Positions 25,201 through 40,490 of a stretch of 64,000 bases of DNA are shown here, in pieces (the first letter of the stretch is position 1; the number at the start of each line of letters is the position of its first letter). Source of the stretch: Viscum album (taxonomy: Eukaryota; Streptophyta; Magnoliopsida; Santalales; Viscaceae); the NCBI GenBank assembly GCA_963277665.1, contig OY728165.1:1754882772-1754946771 (forward strand), read 5' to 3'. The position numbers and the translations under genes are program-made. The notes under the pieces were generated by a model. It saw nothing but the letters and a program-made list of their open reading frames with translations, did no database searches and was not told where the DNA came from.

Positions 25201-27784
25201 ATAGTAAAATATAATTGAAAATTATAATTAATATCGAGACTAAAATACTAAAACTACATTAGAAAAATCATGAATAATATCTTTAAATAACACATGTGTA
25301 AAAGAATTATTATGTTAATTAATTACAAATTAAGAAATAATAATAATCATATAAGATATAAATATTTATATTTTAATAATATATGTACATAAATATTTAA
25401 TGTTGGGTTAATTATATATCATAATTCGGGTAGTTGAGTCAAGGCTTAAAGAATTAAAAAAATTGTCATTTACATAATAAATATTTATTAAATCATATCA
25501 ATTAATTATTTGACTTCAATAGTATAGTATATATTATTATATTAGTTATATACTTCATCATTTTAAATTCCTTCTATTTTTTAAAAATTTCTTTTTTCTG
25601 GGGCTTACATAACATAAAAAATATATTATTATCTTATTCTTTTATCATAATATTTAATATTGTTATGTACCATGTATTATATTACCACAAGCATGTATGA
25701 TATCCTAAAAATGTTTTCAAAAGGATAGTGGTTGATATTTATTTAGTTGAATCTGGAAAGTTTCATATCTGATAATAAAAATTGTTAATATAAAATTCAT
25801 TTCCAATATTAATTATTCCATAAAATTTCTATCAAGTACTAGTAATATCATTCTCAAAGTGTTATATTTTTTTTTTGTTTTTTGTTGGTTTATATAGAAT
25901 ATGTATAATGGATTTCATCAAAAAAATTGAGATCTAATAAAATGATACCCCAAGAATAAGTATTTTCATTTATTGTTTCCCATCATGCAAATTTCTAGAA
26001 CCCTTATATACCTATTCATTTTTATTCAATTTTACAAGTGTATAATAAATGGTTACCTATTAGAAGGGAGTAATGTGTTCAATGGAAGAAATTGATATCT
26101 TTATTTTAGTGGAAGAAACATTAATCAGATTGATCTTTGTTCAATCATATCATGAATTGTTGGTGTATTATTTCTTATCATTGAGTTTTTGAAATTTTGG
26201 AAGAGTTAAACATTTATAATGAGGGTACGTCTCATATATGAAATTCTAGGGATTATTTACTACAATACTTATCTACAAGAGGAAAAGTTTAGTCATTTAG
26301 TTGATCTTGTTTGAATGATTCCAAGAGGATGTATAAGTTATTATTTATAATCATTGGTCATTTACTAATAAAAATTATTTATATTTTGTGTGGTTACACC
26401 TGAGATCAACACTATGTTAGAAATCTTGAAATTGTTCATGGAATTTGTTGTATTATATTAAAAAAATAAAATTTCTAGCAACACTGGTTATTTGTTTTTA
26501 CATTTTTTATTGATGTTTCATCATTCTAATTACATTATTTTTATATGGAACACATAATCGGAGATATTTTTTTATTAAATTATTTGACCCAAAATTATAA
26601 ATTCCTCAATTCATAGGTAAATCATATAACATATTACTTATATTATAAGAGGAATCATATGTGTGTATATACCAACTATTTTATAAGGTCCAAAAATTGA
26701 TACATCACTTATGCTTATGATTCTAACTATTATATTTCTATTACATTATTATTCCATGCTTAGTGATTCTTCGATGATCATATTTTCTAAAAGAAACTTA
26801 TGGGACAACCTAGAATTTATCATAATAAATCATTTAGTTCTACATAAATTTCACCCCTATTTGGTTATTGTCTCACCACATTCATTTTATATTATTACCT
26901 AGGTTTTTTCATGATGTTATATAGTTATGATTACCATTTACGAATACAATTTGATTTGGTTCCCTAGAACCAGCTTCTATATATAATACTACTACCTATA
27001 TTCAATTTTTTAATATTTATAAAATACTTACCACATCACTATTGATATTCTACGTAACATTCTATGTGATGATGACATATTTTTAATTATCAAAGTAAAA
27101 TGTCCGAGTAGTTCCATACTACAATGATAAATCAGATGTTATAGGGTAGTACTATTAAATATCTACTCTATATCTTAATAAAATAATGTTTTATGCAATT
27201 TGATATATGCTATAAGGGGAGGAGACTCATATTACTTTGATTCACATTAAAATAGTGCATGTAATTGTAATTTTTAATGGAGGAGATTATATGTATATGA
27301 CCCAACATTAGGAAATTAAAAATTATATATGTCATTAGACATTCATATCATTGAGCGTATGTATTAATACAGTGAATTTATGATGATTAATAAAGGATAT
27401 TATAGTTTTGTACTATCATGTATTGACGAAAACCGTGATGAAATATGTTTATGGAGATATAACATATGTTTGTTGCGTATTTAGTTAAATTAAATTTATT
27501 AAAGGTGTTTGAAATGAATTTCCCATTTTATTATTAATTGAATATTATATATCAGAATCATTTATATGAATGAAAAATACTCTTTAATTACAAGGAGATG
27601 GTGTTCTATGTTAAGGTTCATTTATAAATTTCAATGAAGGATATATCAATAACATAATATAATAACAAAAAATAGAACCTAAATTATTATATATATCATG
27701 TTAGAGGGATTATATTACATAGTATGTTTATATATGGTGTTGTATTTTTTTGGAACTAACATCATTCGCTATAGTAGCTAACTT
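22274..27784. other. AT-rich unassigned DNA; probable 5' LTR of E at its left
   Basis: No protein domain was recognised on either strand. The first kilobase should include the leader and 5' LTR of E. A short stretch near 22,664 (AATACTCACTCATGTACCTTGA) resembles 2,445-2,470, but the likeness did not extend, so no LTR pair is claimed. From about 23.9 to 27.7 kb the sequence becomes more AT-rich, with poly-A/T runs and a short TA tract near 24,320. The small frame at 26,711-26,902 has no match I know. Confidence 0.4.
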
Positions 27785-28916
27785 GTGTTCCTAGATGCAA
27801 ACCATGGATATTGTGTGGCGCCACCTAATGTAATAGAGATAATTTCCTTGAGGGTCACATGATAACAACACTATGATCCTCAGTTATATGTAAAATATTA
27901 TTATGTAACATGTCAAACAAATATAATTTTCATATATGGAATTATAATTGCCATTTTTTTTCTAATCTGACATATTTATACAAATATTATTTTAGGGAAT
28001 ATTTTATGACCATGATATATAATAAATATTTATATTCCATTTAGAAAATATAAAATAAATGTATTTTTTATTCTATATTAATGAATTGATATTTATTTAT
28101 TAAAAAAGTATTTATCATCCAAGAACAAATGAATATTGTCGATGAATGACATATCATGTTTAATGGTCGTTTAAGAAATAATTTATATTAAAATTTTCAT
28201 TATTAATTTTTATGAAATTAATCAAAGAATAATATTTAAATAATACATTTTTCAGGCATTTTTTAATAAATATTAATAATATTATTATAGAAACATGATT
28301 CGTTATGGATTAAAAAAATAATAAGGGTCCATATTCAATTTTTATTTTCCGTCACTACAGCCATTTAGTATCAATAATATTATTTCTAGCCCTAATGATA
28401 TCAATTTTGATGTTTTTGTTCATAATGACTCTAAATAAACCTCTCATGAACCACAAAGATCTGCTCTCTGAATACTCTCAATAATGGATTTAAATTGTCT
28501 TCCAATAGGACACTTGATTCTAGAGAGATCAACAAGATTCCTTATTTGATATTATTTTCAAATTGTTAATAAATTAATTATTAATGAGTTAAAATCTTTT
28601 ACTCTATTACTCAGGGTTTCCAACATCATCTCTTAGATGTTTATGGATCATATGTGGATAACTGTAAGAGGGAGGCTACATTATATTCTAGTTACATAAC
28701 ATTGACAAGGTGTATAATTTTAAAATTAATCAATAATAAATAATTCATTGTAAAGGAATTATTTTACTAATTAATTTAATAATAAACCATTATGTGAAAA
28801 TCATGTGTTTGGTTATGGAGTTATCATGTTAATTAATCCATCATTTACATTACATGGAAACAATGTTCTTCATCATATAAAAATTATGTTATTCATTGAC
28901 AATGAAATTACACTAA
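27785..28916 (+). repeat. Element F 5' LTR
   Basis: Anchors shared with the 3' LTR at a fixed offset: ACCATGGATA (27,801), CATAATGACTC (28,421), ACATCATCTC (28,623) and TTCATCATATA (28,869, identical over eleven bases). The right end is set by the primer-site remnant that follows. The left end is placed at a TGTG and is uncertain by tens of bases. Confidence 0.7.
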
Positions 28917-28917
28917 G

Positions 28918-28930
28918 TTGGTATTGTATC
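28918..28930 (+). other. Primer binding site remnant of element F
   Basis: TTGGTATTGTATC, directly after the LTR end, keeps the first seven bases of the initiator-Met-tRNA site and is followed by TACATGTTC. Its position agrees with the LTR end derived from the repeat alignment. Confidence 0.5.
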
Positions 28931-31900
28931 TACATGTTCATTATCTGCACCCTAAACAATCAATTTTTATTAGAGAAGTCATATAATAATTTATAATAAC
29001 TTAATTATCATTTTTTAGTGCATTTATTAATTGTCATTAATTTTGATTTAATGGTTCATTAAATTGTTTTTATGACATCTCATCTTCCTCCAATTTTTTC
29101 TATAAAATATAACCCAAATTGAATAATTATGAATCATGAAAATTCAAATAACTCATCCAAATTTTTCAAGTATTATCGTCAGATAACATAAAAATACATG
29201 AGCCATAGCCCATAGGTACATGCGTTGTATATGTGAATGATGCCCCAAGATGCCTCATGAAATTATTAAATGTTTTAGTGGTTTATTTCATGTTTCTTGT
29301 AATTAATAAACGCCAAATATTTACTAGTCCAACATGGAACATGGTCGGCTAGTCTACATAGTGTGTAAAAATGATGCACGATGTGTATTCCATTAGTTAA
29401 AGATGTGTCAAGTATTTTATATAGGGCATATGTTATTGGTAACAATGTAACTTTGGGGAAAATTGGTTTTGTAGCCTAGGTACATGTTTTTTTCTCCATT
29501 AATGTAAAATATATAATGATCCCCAGTCTAAGGTAGGTCTTACAAATCCACATTGATAAAAAATACATGACATGTATATGGATTGTAAACACCTTGTATA
29601 TTTCTTATTTACAATGAATTTAACATTAATTTGTTATATATTTTTAAAACAGTATTAATATGTATAAAAATTTTCATTTATTTGACATATATATTATACT
29701 TTATGTATTAGAAATATATTTTTTAAATTTATAATTCATTTATATATAATATTTTGAACTAAAAATTTATAAATATTTTAATAAAACGATAACTCTATGT
29801 GAATTAAGACACAACATAATACGTGAAACACTATTTTCTACAAGAAATTTATTTGATAGTAAACAACAAGAAATTACATTATATGATGTGTATACTACAC
29901 TGAACATGATTAAATAGTATATAAATACCACACACACTTGTTAGTTTACATGGACACACGTTATATATCCTCGAATATAAATGTTATTGTACTTTCCCAT
30001 TTATAAATAAATTATTTCCATTTCCAAAATAATGATGTATGATTGTCATAAAATATATCCCTTGAGAATTATGATAATAGATATGAATACTCAATGTTGG
30101 AAATAAATTTTTTTATCATGATTTATCCTACATATTAGTTATTGGGAGTGAAATATAGTTTATCAAATATGAAATTTATCCCTTTTATGTAAATTATAAT
30201 TAGAATAGAATTGTCCTCAGGATGTGATTTTTTTCCATTGAATTTATTATGAAAATAAGATCATGTCATGCATGTCCTGACTTAAATCCTTATGTAAGGG
30301 CCTACATAACCACAGTTTTTTTAAAATCCAATAATCCAATACTTTAGTTACCCACACTTATGTGTGAATAAAGATGTGAAAAATGGATAGACATCCTGGG
30401 TATGTGGTGGTAGTTCATGTTTGGTGATCAGGTCAAGACAATTAATGATATAAATTATAGGACAAGTGGATATCTAAAACACAAACCATATCTTTGATTA
30501 ATGTGATTATCCTTATATCAATTGTTAATTTATCTTCTCTTAGGAAAAAAACATTAGAAAAAACTAATGATCATAACAATATTAATATTCTATGTTGTTT
30601 TTAAATTTAGATGACATATTTCATTATGGTTATTTTCTAATGATCACATGAATTAATGAATTAACAAAAAGAAGATAAAACAGAAAAAATTGGATTATGT
30701 GTGAACATTTCATAAGACATGATTAATCACATAAGTAAATCCACTAATTTTTAACATAACTTTAATAAAGAAAAATAGTGAAATTAATTTATTATGGAAA
30801 AATACATTAAAAAAATAGATTAAATCAGTATAGACTTCCAATAATTATGTTAAAATGGAACCATAGTTCAATGTATTTGACTTCTCAATATAGAGATGTT
30901 TTTAATTACTAGGCAATTATATCTTGAGTTTTTCTTTGACTTATCTTATAAAACATTAAGGTATGATTAAATATGTAATTCATGTTTTGACATGGGTAAT
31001 GAGTATAGGAAATATAAATAATTGATTTTAGGATTGGGTATTATACTTAATGTATGGTTATTTAGAACATTCTAGGACCCAATCATTCGAGATTACTGTT
31101 TACATAGAACTATTAGAATCACTAGATATTAATTTCCAAGATGGTATTTTTTTTAAATTATATCGTTTTTCGACTTCTAAATTATTATATAGAATTTTAT
31201 GAATAAAATAATGAGAAATAGAGATATGAATATATAGGAACATAAAAATCATTATTTAATATGATAAGGAAATGGTTTTTGAATCTCTAGAGGTCTTTAT
31301 GGAGAATATGAGAAAGATGAATAAATAAAATTGGACTATGAATAAAATTAATTTTAAATCTATTTTGTACTTTCTATTAATGAATATGATGATCTGAAAG
31401 TAGACAAAGTTAAATGGAATGGTATGTTTTACATTTTAATTGTTAGTCCACTAGATGAATAACTTCCTCTATAAGTAAGGAGAAGATAAATGATTATTTT
31501 TATCCAGTTTCTACATTCTATATATACATATTAGTTATTAGAAATTGCTTGTGGTCCTCACATTTAATTCTAAATACAAGAACTAATTATATATTTTAAT
31601 TTTTTTGAGAATATGTTGTTCTTTATGTAGTCAATGGATCATGACTCACTTGGTGGACTATATGTTACCACGACCTATCATTTATAACATTATTTTTTTA
31701 TTAAATGATTAATTTTTTATGTTAAGTGTTACTGATAAAATTTTCCTTAATTCATTCCTTAGCATCAATGTATTTATTTTTATTTTTGGAAATATACAAT
31801 TCCTTTTTTACAATGAAAATATATTTTAATATTTGGAAGAACTTAATAATAGACTATAATTATCATTATATAAAAAAACTATGGAAAATAGAAATAGTTT

Positions 31901-31944
31901 ATGATTTTAGGAATCAGATTCCATATAACCATTGAATCACCTAT
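28931..31944 (+). other. Element F leader and gag region, not readable
   Basis: By position this 3 kb should hold the leader, gag, zinc knuckle and protease. Very AT-rich, with many stops in all frames; no motif could be aligned. It is longer than the usual ~2.5 kb, so a small insertion is possible. Confidence 0.35.
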
Positions 31945-32830
31945 ATTCTCATGTAAATAGGAATCATTTGATTGGTATGTATCTGGATGATTGTTTAGAT
32001 TATTTTACGATATGATCACTTAAATTATTTCATGTAAATTTGAATGGAAAAAATGACCAAATCACCATTAATTTTACATCGTTAAAGGGCCATAGATATT
32101 CAAGTATTATTACACATCGATGTTTTTTGAACATAACTAGTAGAATATAGAGGTTGATAATATTCCAACAAAAATTTTATTGATTACATGTGTATACTAT
32201 TTAATTCCTACTTGATTTGGAATAAGTCTAAGACCATTATAACTTAATGTGGACAGTAATTAATTATGATATCAACATGCTATGAAGAAAAATAAACTAT
32301 AACTTATTAAGAAATTTAATATAATTTCTATGAGTTTATTTTATTTCTTATTGTATTTGGATATTATATCTGAACTCAATCCTCCTTATACACTATAGAT
32401 TAATGGTTTTAGTTAAAGGTTGAACTTTACCATGCCATACATTGTAAGGTAGATGACTAGTCATATGGATATTCTATTATCTTTTTGGGGAAAAAATGAA
32501 AAACTATGAAACACCAACTAATATAAGTATGAACTAATGTGTAAAATTGAATTCCATTCATGTTATGGAGTGGAAATAAACACGTTTTTTCGTATTCAAA
32601 AGTACGATGATTCAATAAATTTTTTAATTCTTGATGTGATAAAAACTATAAAACCAAGGTGATAAGTGTATATTCATTGGATATCCAATAGAAATTAAAG
32701 ATATTATTAGTATGGAACCATTGATAAGAATGTTATTATCCAATGAATATCTATCTATGTTAGGATATAGCACATCCTCAAGAAAGAAATTGGAAGGAAT
32801 AATGACTTTACTAAAGTTGATTATCATGAT
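31945..32830 (+). pseudogene. pol: Copia GAG-pre-integrase and integrase remnant (element F)
   Basis: The integrase inserts copia cDNA; the pre-integrase segment carries its zinc-binding part. On the plus strand: HVNRNHLIGMYLDDCLDYF (31,949 on) matches the pre-integrase; KMTKSPL (32,049) and LLHIDVF follow, as in the GKMTKSPF / HTDVCGP blocks; LDIISELNPPYTL then SERLN-like sequence and a TSHMDILLSFWG stretch (32,385-32,480) match the core end; LWSGNKHVFSYSKV (about 32,570) and DKCIFIGYP (32,661-32,690) match the integrase C-terminal part. Stops and one-base shifts are frequent. The LSFWG and CIFIGYP blocks are diagnostic of plant Ty1/copia, not gypsy. Confidence 0.88.
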
Positions 32831-35381
32831 AAAGAAGAGTTATTAAAGGAATATATTCCGTTGATCCCCATAGAAGAAGTTTTTTCCAAAAACCCATGTA
32901 TTGTGTTACAGTATGATATAAGTATTAAAATAAGAAATATATATTTTTCCTATCAACAAATTTGGTGACATAGTATTGATTGAAAATAATAAAATTATAT
33001 TCTAATAAGTGGTTTCCAAATAATTGGAATATGAATGATAACAAGGTTATATTAACTATGATATGGTGTATCGAAACCTTTGTTATGTTTAGATAATTCT
33101 TCGAGTTAATGTTAATCATTTTGTCTATAAAATGGTATTTATGAAAATACCAGAAATAGAAGGTAATGGAAATACCAAAACATTATTCATAGTGGATACA
33201 TAGTTTAAATATCTCCACGGAATTCAATATAATGATACTCTATATCTATTTTCCATGTTTAAATTCATCATATTAATAAGCTCTATATTTGTTCACCATG
33301 AATATAAAATTTAGAATATGTATTTGAAAATATTTTTCCATAATGGGATCCTTTAGGAAAAATTATATATGACATAACAGAATGGTTTTGTGACTCCATG
33401 TAATGTCAAAAATATTTCCATGTTTCATATATCGATAATTGAATTTATGAAATAATATAGGTATTGGAACATTTTTTTCTATAATGACTTAAATTAATCT
33501 GGATTCATTATGATGGAATTTTAGATATTTGTTTACAATAGGTTCAATAATAGTGACTTCATTATCCATGGATTATATATCACTGGAATATTTATTTTTT
33601 GAAATAAAATACCACCATTACATTCACTTAAGGACTAGTTAAACAAATTAATCTCCATAATAGTTTTAGGTCAATTAGTTTAAAAAATAAAGGTCCAGAT
33701 TATTCATGATATATCCAAGAGGCTCATTTAAACAATTCATGGGGAATAAATTTTCTTTAATATAATAATAATTATTATGGAATAAAAAAAATAGAGGATT
33801 GGTTCCAATATAACATGGTATATGTCATTCTAGGAAATTGCGTCCTGAAATTGAAAGGAAGAAAGATATAATCTGTAATAAACCATACCATTATATGATA
33901 GGATCAATCATGTTTTCCTTTATTTGTACAATTATTGAATTTCATAAGCCTTGATCATGGTTTTAAGATATCAAGAAGATCAAAATGTACTATATTAGTA
34001 TGTTGTTTTGAATATATGTATATGTTTGGGATGAATTAAGGATATGTTATTTATGAATTTATGAGATGACAGTCTAATCACCATATTTTATATTAATTCT
34101 ATACTTAAAATATATTATTATAATACATAATCAATGCATGTATATGACTTAAGTAAAAAATAGAGGTGTCGTGAGAAGGAAGAGCTAAAAGAAACCAATT
34201 TTAACATATTTTACAATGTAGTCAAAAAATATTAATGTCATTTATTCAACCAATGAAACATTTTAGGATGTGAATATTTTTATAATATCTAAAATTTCTA
34301 ACTAGAAATAATGAATCTAAAAAATTATATTATGATTCAACTATTTTGGTGGTTCTAGTAAAGGATCCAAGATCAGACCAACATGAAAACCACATACTAC
34401 ATATATATCTCCTCTGAAAATATTTTTCTCAGAGGAGGTAATGTTGTATTAATAAGAGTTTCCATGGAAAATACATGGAATACCAATTTACTAAATATAT
34501 ATCTCAATGGTATCATCTATATCATGAGACAGGTAGCACACCGATGGTTATTATCCACATTCTGCAATGATAGTGATAGTATGTTTGATTTGGTTCTATA
34601 AAAATAACTAAAATACATTATTATTTCATGTACTCATTGTATTGAATATTTATAAACATATTACCAAATCCTGGTTTTTATTCTCTTTAACATAGCATGT
34701 ATAAATGTAAAAACAGTAATTATCACACTGATATGTTAAAGTCATTCCCTGAAATGACGGGAACCCAAAAGTTATATGAATGAATACATGAATATATGTT
34801 ATATAGATGAATGATATAATTAATGGGTTAGAAATGATGTACCATCTATGGGATGGGGACATATAGTAAAATGAATCACTTTTTAGGGTGTGTTCCCAAG
34901 GAATTTTCCAGTATAAGAGATTGTGATAACATGACCCAGTAGAAGAAAATAAACATTCATATGTGTCATTGGATTTTCTTTTCAGTGACATTTTGTATTG
35001 GTATTTATACTTTATTATTTTTATTAGTGGATTTAACTAGTAGTCTGCTTTGATATATTGACTAAAACCGTAATAATATATGGTCCCATGGAACATGGTT
35101 CTTTTTGTTTAATATTTACTAATATTGAGTTAGTGAATAATGTGAGGAATGATTTTTTCCGTTCCATTATTTAATAGTTGTTGATATCTAAATAACGTTG
35201 ATGTGAATTAAATAGAAAATATAAATCTATTTCAGGGGTGTTCTTTGGGATGGTTAATTAAAAAAATGTGACTTCGAAAATATTGGTTGACGATGCCATC
35301 AGGAAACCTTCTTGGTTAGATATATCGTGAAAAATGGTTTCCATTACCTAGTAAGAATCAATATGAGGATGAATTTTATTT
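32831..35381 (+). other. Element F RT and RNase H region, not readable
   Basis: Expected position of copia RT and RNase H, about 2.5 kb, the right size. I searched by eye for the YVDD box and flanking blocks and found none that held up. The 113-codon minus frame at 34,650-34,991 and the plus frame at 34,383-34,601 match nothing known to me and are probably chance. No clear polypurine tract stands before 35,382. Confidence 0.4.
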
Positions 35382-36503
35382 TGATATTAACTACATAACC
35401 CATGGGTTCCATGGTGTGGTTCTAGATGGTCAACAATGAACTTTGGGTTTCTCAGTCTAATTCCACATAAAGGGTGGCCAGGAGGGCCATACACCATGTG
35501 CATCCAGAAAAATAGAAAAATAGTAAATAAAATTATTTAACACATTAAAAAATATTATTCTCATAAATTGTTAAATAATTATTTTTGATTTCAACATAAA
35601 ATAATTATTATGTCATTTTTTATTTGATAGAATAATTTATTTCCCAATATTTAATATATATTTATTTTTTATTTATTACCTATAATATTTAATTATTTAT
35701 TATTGAAGAGTGATTTGATATTTATTTCTGAAATATGTGTTCATTATTCATCGGATGATATATATAATGTAGGAATAATATACCATGGTAAATGTTCTTT
35801 TGGTGAATAATATATATTAAATGTTTATTGGTTAAATTTAAATTAATTTTATCAATAAATAATATGAAAATAATTCCCCTCTTTTTCACATGTAAAGATA
35901 AAATATTAATATTATTGTAGACATGATTCTCCATAATAACAATAGTATTATTTTCTAACCCTATTATCATATATCAATAATTATAATATTGCATATCGGA
36001 ACATTATCCATTTGTTCTAGTTTTGCACAATGACTCCATAGAATCCTCTCAATCAATTGAGAGATTCTGTACTACAATTATCTCAGGAAAGGAGGTTGAG
36101 CCTCCTCCACCATTATTTATTCTATAAAGACAAATGGAATTCCATCATTTATCTGATTTTAAGGGTGATCCTCAATAAAAATGATAAAGCTTAAGATATT
36201 TCATGTTAGCACATGCCTACATCATCTCATAGAATTTGGTGATACATGTGTGGATCACCTATGTAGGTAATCTAAAATTCATTCTTATGATTCACTGATG
36301 GTTCGATGTATAGATACATAATTCTCAAAAAATAATAAAAGAATTCAAGTTTATCAAATAACATCATAAAATTTGTTATCAATAATTATATGATGATCCG
36401 GTGATTTATTCTAGAAAAATAATCTAAGTTAACCTTTGATTAAATCCCATTATTCATGGTGTTATTCATCATATACGACTTGGATTAATCAATAAACACA
36501 TAA
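35382..36503 (+). repeat. Element F 3' LTR
   Basis: Carries the same anchors as the 5' LTR: ACCCATGGG (35,398), CACAATGACTC (36,026), ACATCATCTC (36,219) and TTCATCATATA (36,465). The stretch 36,040-36,110 has short GA/CT inverted pieces (CAATCAATTGAGAGATTC) that are only partly kept in the other copy. Confidence 0.68.
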
Positions 36504-39500
36504 AAAAGGACGAATATGGGAATGACCCTACCTAGGAATCCAATGTTCCTAGAACATTCAAATTCGATCGTGAATTATTAAATTAATTTTTACATTATTA
36601 TGTTCCAAATTAAGAAATATATATCTAATATGTAAATGAACTAGATTATTTAGTTATAGTGTGTGTTTTAGAATCTTATTTATTATATAATATTAAGATA
36701 ATTTAGTTAAAGACTATAATTTTTTTGGTCATTATACATTGTATAAGAGGCAAATTAAAAACACTTTTTGAGTAAACATAAGTAAAGATATTAATATATA
36801 TACATTAAAAATAATCAATTATGACCTATTGTGTTGGGTTTTTTTGATATAATAGAATGCTAAAGATTGATAAAATTTTTCAAATAATATGTTTCATTAT
36901 CCATTATTAAATATACTTTGTATTTTTGAAATAATTTATTTAGTTTTGGTAAACAGATAAAAATATGGTCTTCTTGTCTAACTATTAATGTGATATACAT
37001 TTCATGGGATTTACTAGTATAATGTGAAAAATATTTTATAATATATTTTATGTGTTAAATAAGTTGTATAAAAAAATGAAATATAAATTCCAGCACATAG
37101 ACCACGATTCATTCAAGGTAAAAGTCAAAAACTCATTAAATCTTTTCGGGGTAATGAAAACCATTGTTTTTTGATCTTATGATCTATTTTGTTCAGAATA
37201 TTAAAAAAAAAATTGTTCTTTTTTATAATTATTTTATTTAAGAATAATTTTCTTAATATTTATCCTTTTAGGATATGTTGATTAATACTTCATGTGGATA
37301 AATAAAAATAATGCATCATATAAAACTAAATAAATTTAGTGAGAAGTATTCATTTGGGTATTTTTTATAAATATGTTCTTAATAAAATGATAAATAAATA
37401 TTTAGGGATAATTCCTGTGGATAATGTTAATAGAGAAAAATGGATTAATATTTTGGAAATTTGTTTTGTAACACATTTAATACAATACATTGACATCGTA
37501 ATGTAAACGACATGAAAAATGGCTTAATTATTTAGGGTTCAAAATCATGTATTTGGGATGATCTAGTGACTCATGTATTTAATATCTATACCAAAATTTT
37601 TTGTTGATAGTTTACAATTTAATTTGATATTGGAGAGTCTAAAATGACTTGAGGAACTAGAAATAAGGATAAATGAATTGATTTTTAATATGTAGTTTGA
37701 GTGAATATTGTTACTATAGAAAGAGTCTTTAGTTACCCACATTTTAAAAATATTGGTTGAAGTATCGAGTGAAATATCATAAAGGATCTAAAATTAGTAA
37801 TTAATGGATTTAATTGAGAATAGAAATGAAAATTATATTAAAGGTATATAAATGGTTACACTAATAGAATATATGATTAAATTATTTATAATAGTGAAAA
37901 AGCAATGATTCATTATTTTAACTATAATGAAGATTGAGATATCATTATATAAAGCACACAAAATAGTGGGAATTTATAATAAAAAATACTAGTACACATA
38001 AATTCTAATAGAAAATGATTAATATTATGCAATCAGAAAATCTTCAATGTTGAAAAATTTATTGTTTAAAATATCATTCATTAATCAATTCAAAATATAT
38101 ATTGTATTATTTTATTATTTTTTATTATTTATTTTATATTAATAGTGTTTATTAAACTTTAAAATATTGACATATAATCATAAAATTATAGTTTTTAATG
38201 AAAAACACTATTTCATTAATATATTCCAATCACAAATGGAAAACTGTACCCCTTTTCCATCTATAGTTAAGTATTCTTGTAATTACTGTTATTCCTTCAT
38301 TTTTATAATATGATAAATATTATTCCAGTAATTAAAATCACTATCTATAAATTATAATAATATAATTTTGATGGAAATCTTATTTGAAATTTAATAATAT
38401 CTTATTCCCACATATAAATTTAAATAAAAATATGGTTATAATTTATAACATTATTCAAAAAATATCACTCTTACTTACCATGAATGAGTAATATTTATAT
38501 ATTGTGGTCAAGAATAATGGAATTCATTCCATTGAATATATGTTCATTATAGATGAATGTATCAATTTTTTTCATAAATGTTATTTTTTGATCTTCCTTT
38601 ATTTTGTTAGTATGTGAAATCGATAAATATTAAGTATACAAAAAATATACATAATTGAATAATCTATATTTAATTGTATTAATTAATTAAAAATATATAA
38701 AATGTTTTAAATAATAGTTTTAAAAAAGATTTAAAGTTACCTTGTTGTGAAATTTTTCTCTTTTTCTTCCTTGGTTATAATTTATATTATATAGAATATT
38801 AAGAATGAAAATAATAATAAATAATAATTATTATCATCCACCTATTTTGGTTTCTATTTTTTTCATGTTCGTGTTGATTGATGATTCATAATGTGGAATA
38901 TTTGATTCATATGTAACCATATAAAGGTAAAATGGTATGATCCTATGATAGAAATATTTTTCAAAACATATAGTCACTACAAATTCATATTTATTCAAGA
39001 TGGTCTAATAATTTAATTATTTAATAATTTAATATTTATGCATTTCCTCAATATATTGTCTGTATCCTATATAGAACATATTCTAAAATATTCCAATATC
39101 ACTAATGATTTTAAAAGGTATTTGAGGATTTTATTCATAATATTAATGGAAAAATATTCACTAAAAATATTACTTAGACTTTATGATATAATGTGTGACA
39201 ACATCATTTTTTGGGATGGAATTCAATAGAATATAAATAGATTCTCATAAAAAAGATGATCAATGATTGAAATGATAATACTATTTTGATTTTGATATGT
39301 TGGTTTCATTGGTTATATGAGTATTATTAGGGATTTTTTGATACACTTATCATCATTGTAATGTAAATAAACCAATCATATATTTAATAGATTTCAAAAT
39401 TCACAGATATATTAATTAAATGAATACTTCCTAGAGAAGATAATTTGTAATATATTTATTTCATACCTTCAAAACGTTGATATATTGAATTAATAGGTCT

Positions 39501-40490
39501 ATTTCATAAAAAAAAGTTGAAAACATGTTTATAAGATCATTATAAAATCAATGGGAAAAATCACTTCACCATCAATATGACGATATTCAAATTTATGGTT
39601 TAATAAAATCAATTATATTGGTTGATTTTTGATATATATAATTGTTACAAATTCTTAAATGATATATTATTTTAAAATTATAAAAAAAACATAAAATGAT
39701 CGTCAAATATGTTGTGTAATTATAGTTCCACAACAAATTATCATCATGGGAACGAAAAAAATGTGGTAATATCTTTATTTATATGTGACCCTAACAACTC
39801 ATCAATAAATTTGATAAAAAATTTATAAATATTTTTATTATTTAAAATATTTAAATTAATATTGATAAATATGGTAAAAAAGTAAAAAATTTCCAAATTA
39901 TTAACCAAATTATTCCTTTAAGAGAAAATAAAAGTGTCGGAATATCATTTTATAGATCATAAAAGGATAGTAATTGTTATTAATAAAATTATTATTCTAT
40001 AACTATATATTCATAAGGATTTGTTCATTAAATATTATTGAAATATGTGTTTTTTAAATTGTTAAATTTAAAAAAAACTCATGGTTATATGATTAATATA
40101 ACTACTATTTCTCTATTGAAAATCAAAGAATAAAATTATATAGTGATCAAAAGAATAACATTCAGTTTCATAACACGATGATCAATATTCAGTAGTAGGA
40201 TGAAATGTTACATGTATACAGAAATAATAATTCTGAATTTTATAATCCAAACTAAGGATAATAACCTATCCCATTCAAGAATATAAAAGTTTGTTGATCA
40301 ACATTGATTTCAAATTTTTATATTAAAGACCCTTTCATGAAACAATAACATATGTGTTATCAATGATTAAATATCAATGTAATATACGTTAACTATGATT
40401 AAACGATATTATTAATCTATTAATATGTTTGAACATAAAAACACACACACATATATTTATTCATATTGTGGTGAGGCTATTTGAAAACAA
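36504..40490. other. AT-rich unassigned DNA left of element B
   Basis: About 4 kb of very AT-rich sequence with runs of A and T and no recognised domain, repeat pair or RNA gene. The 63-codon frame at 39,038-39,229 has low-complexity composition (Ile, Leu, Tyr) expected of chance frames here. A short CA run (40,440-40,452) precedes element B. It may be older element DNA into which B inserted. Confidence 0.4.

Larger units (their letters stand above)
27785..36503 (+). mobile_element. Element F: Ty1/copia retrotransposon
   Basis: Two ~1.1 kb direct repeats with a constant offset of about 7,596 bases (27,785-28,916 and 35,382-36,503) flank an interior with a primer-binding-site remnant at its left end and a plus-strand copia pre-integrase/integrase in the middle. 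In Ty1/copia the integrase comes before RT, so RT and RNase H should follow at 33-35.3 kb, but they are not readable. Total size about 8.7 kb is normal for plant copia. The element is heavily decayed. Confidence 0.75.

Noticed and set aside
34650..34991. 113-codon minus-strand frame in element F
   Set aside because: No recognised motif, opposite strand to the element, and in a region where RT is expected on the plus strand.
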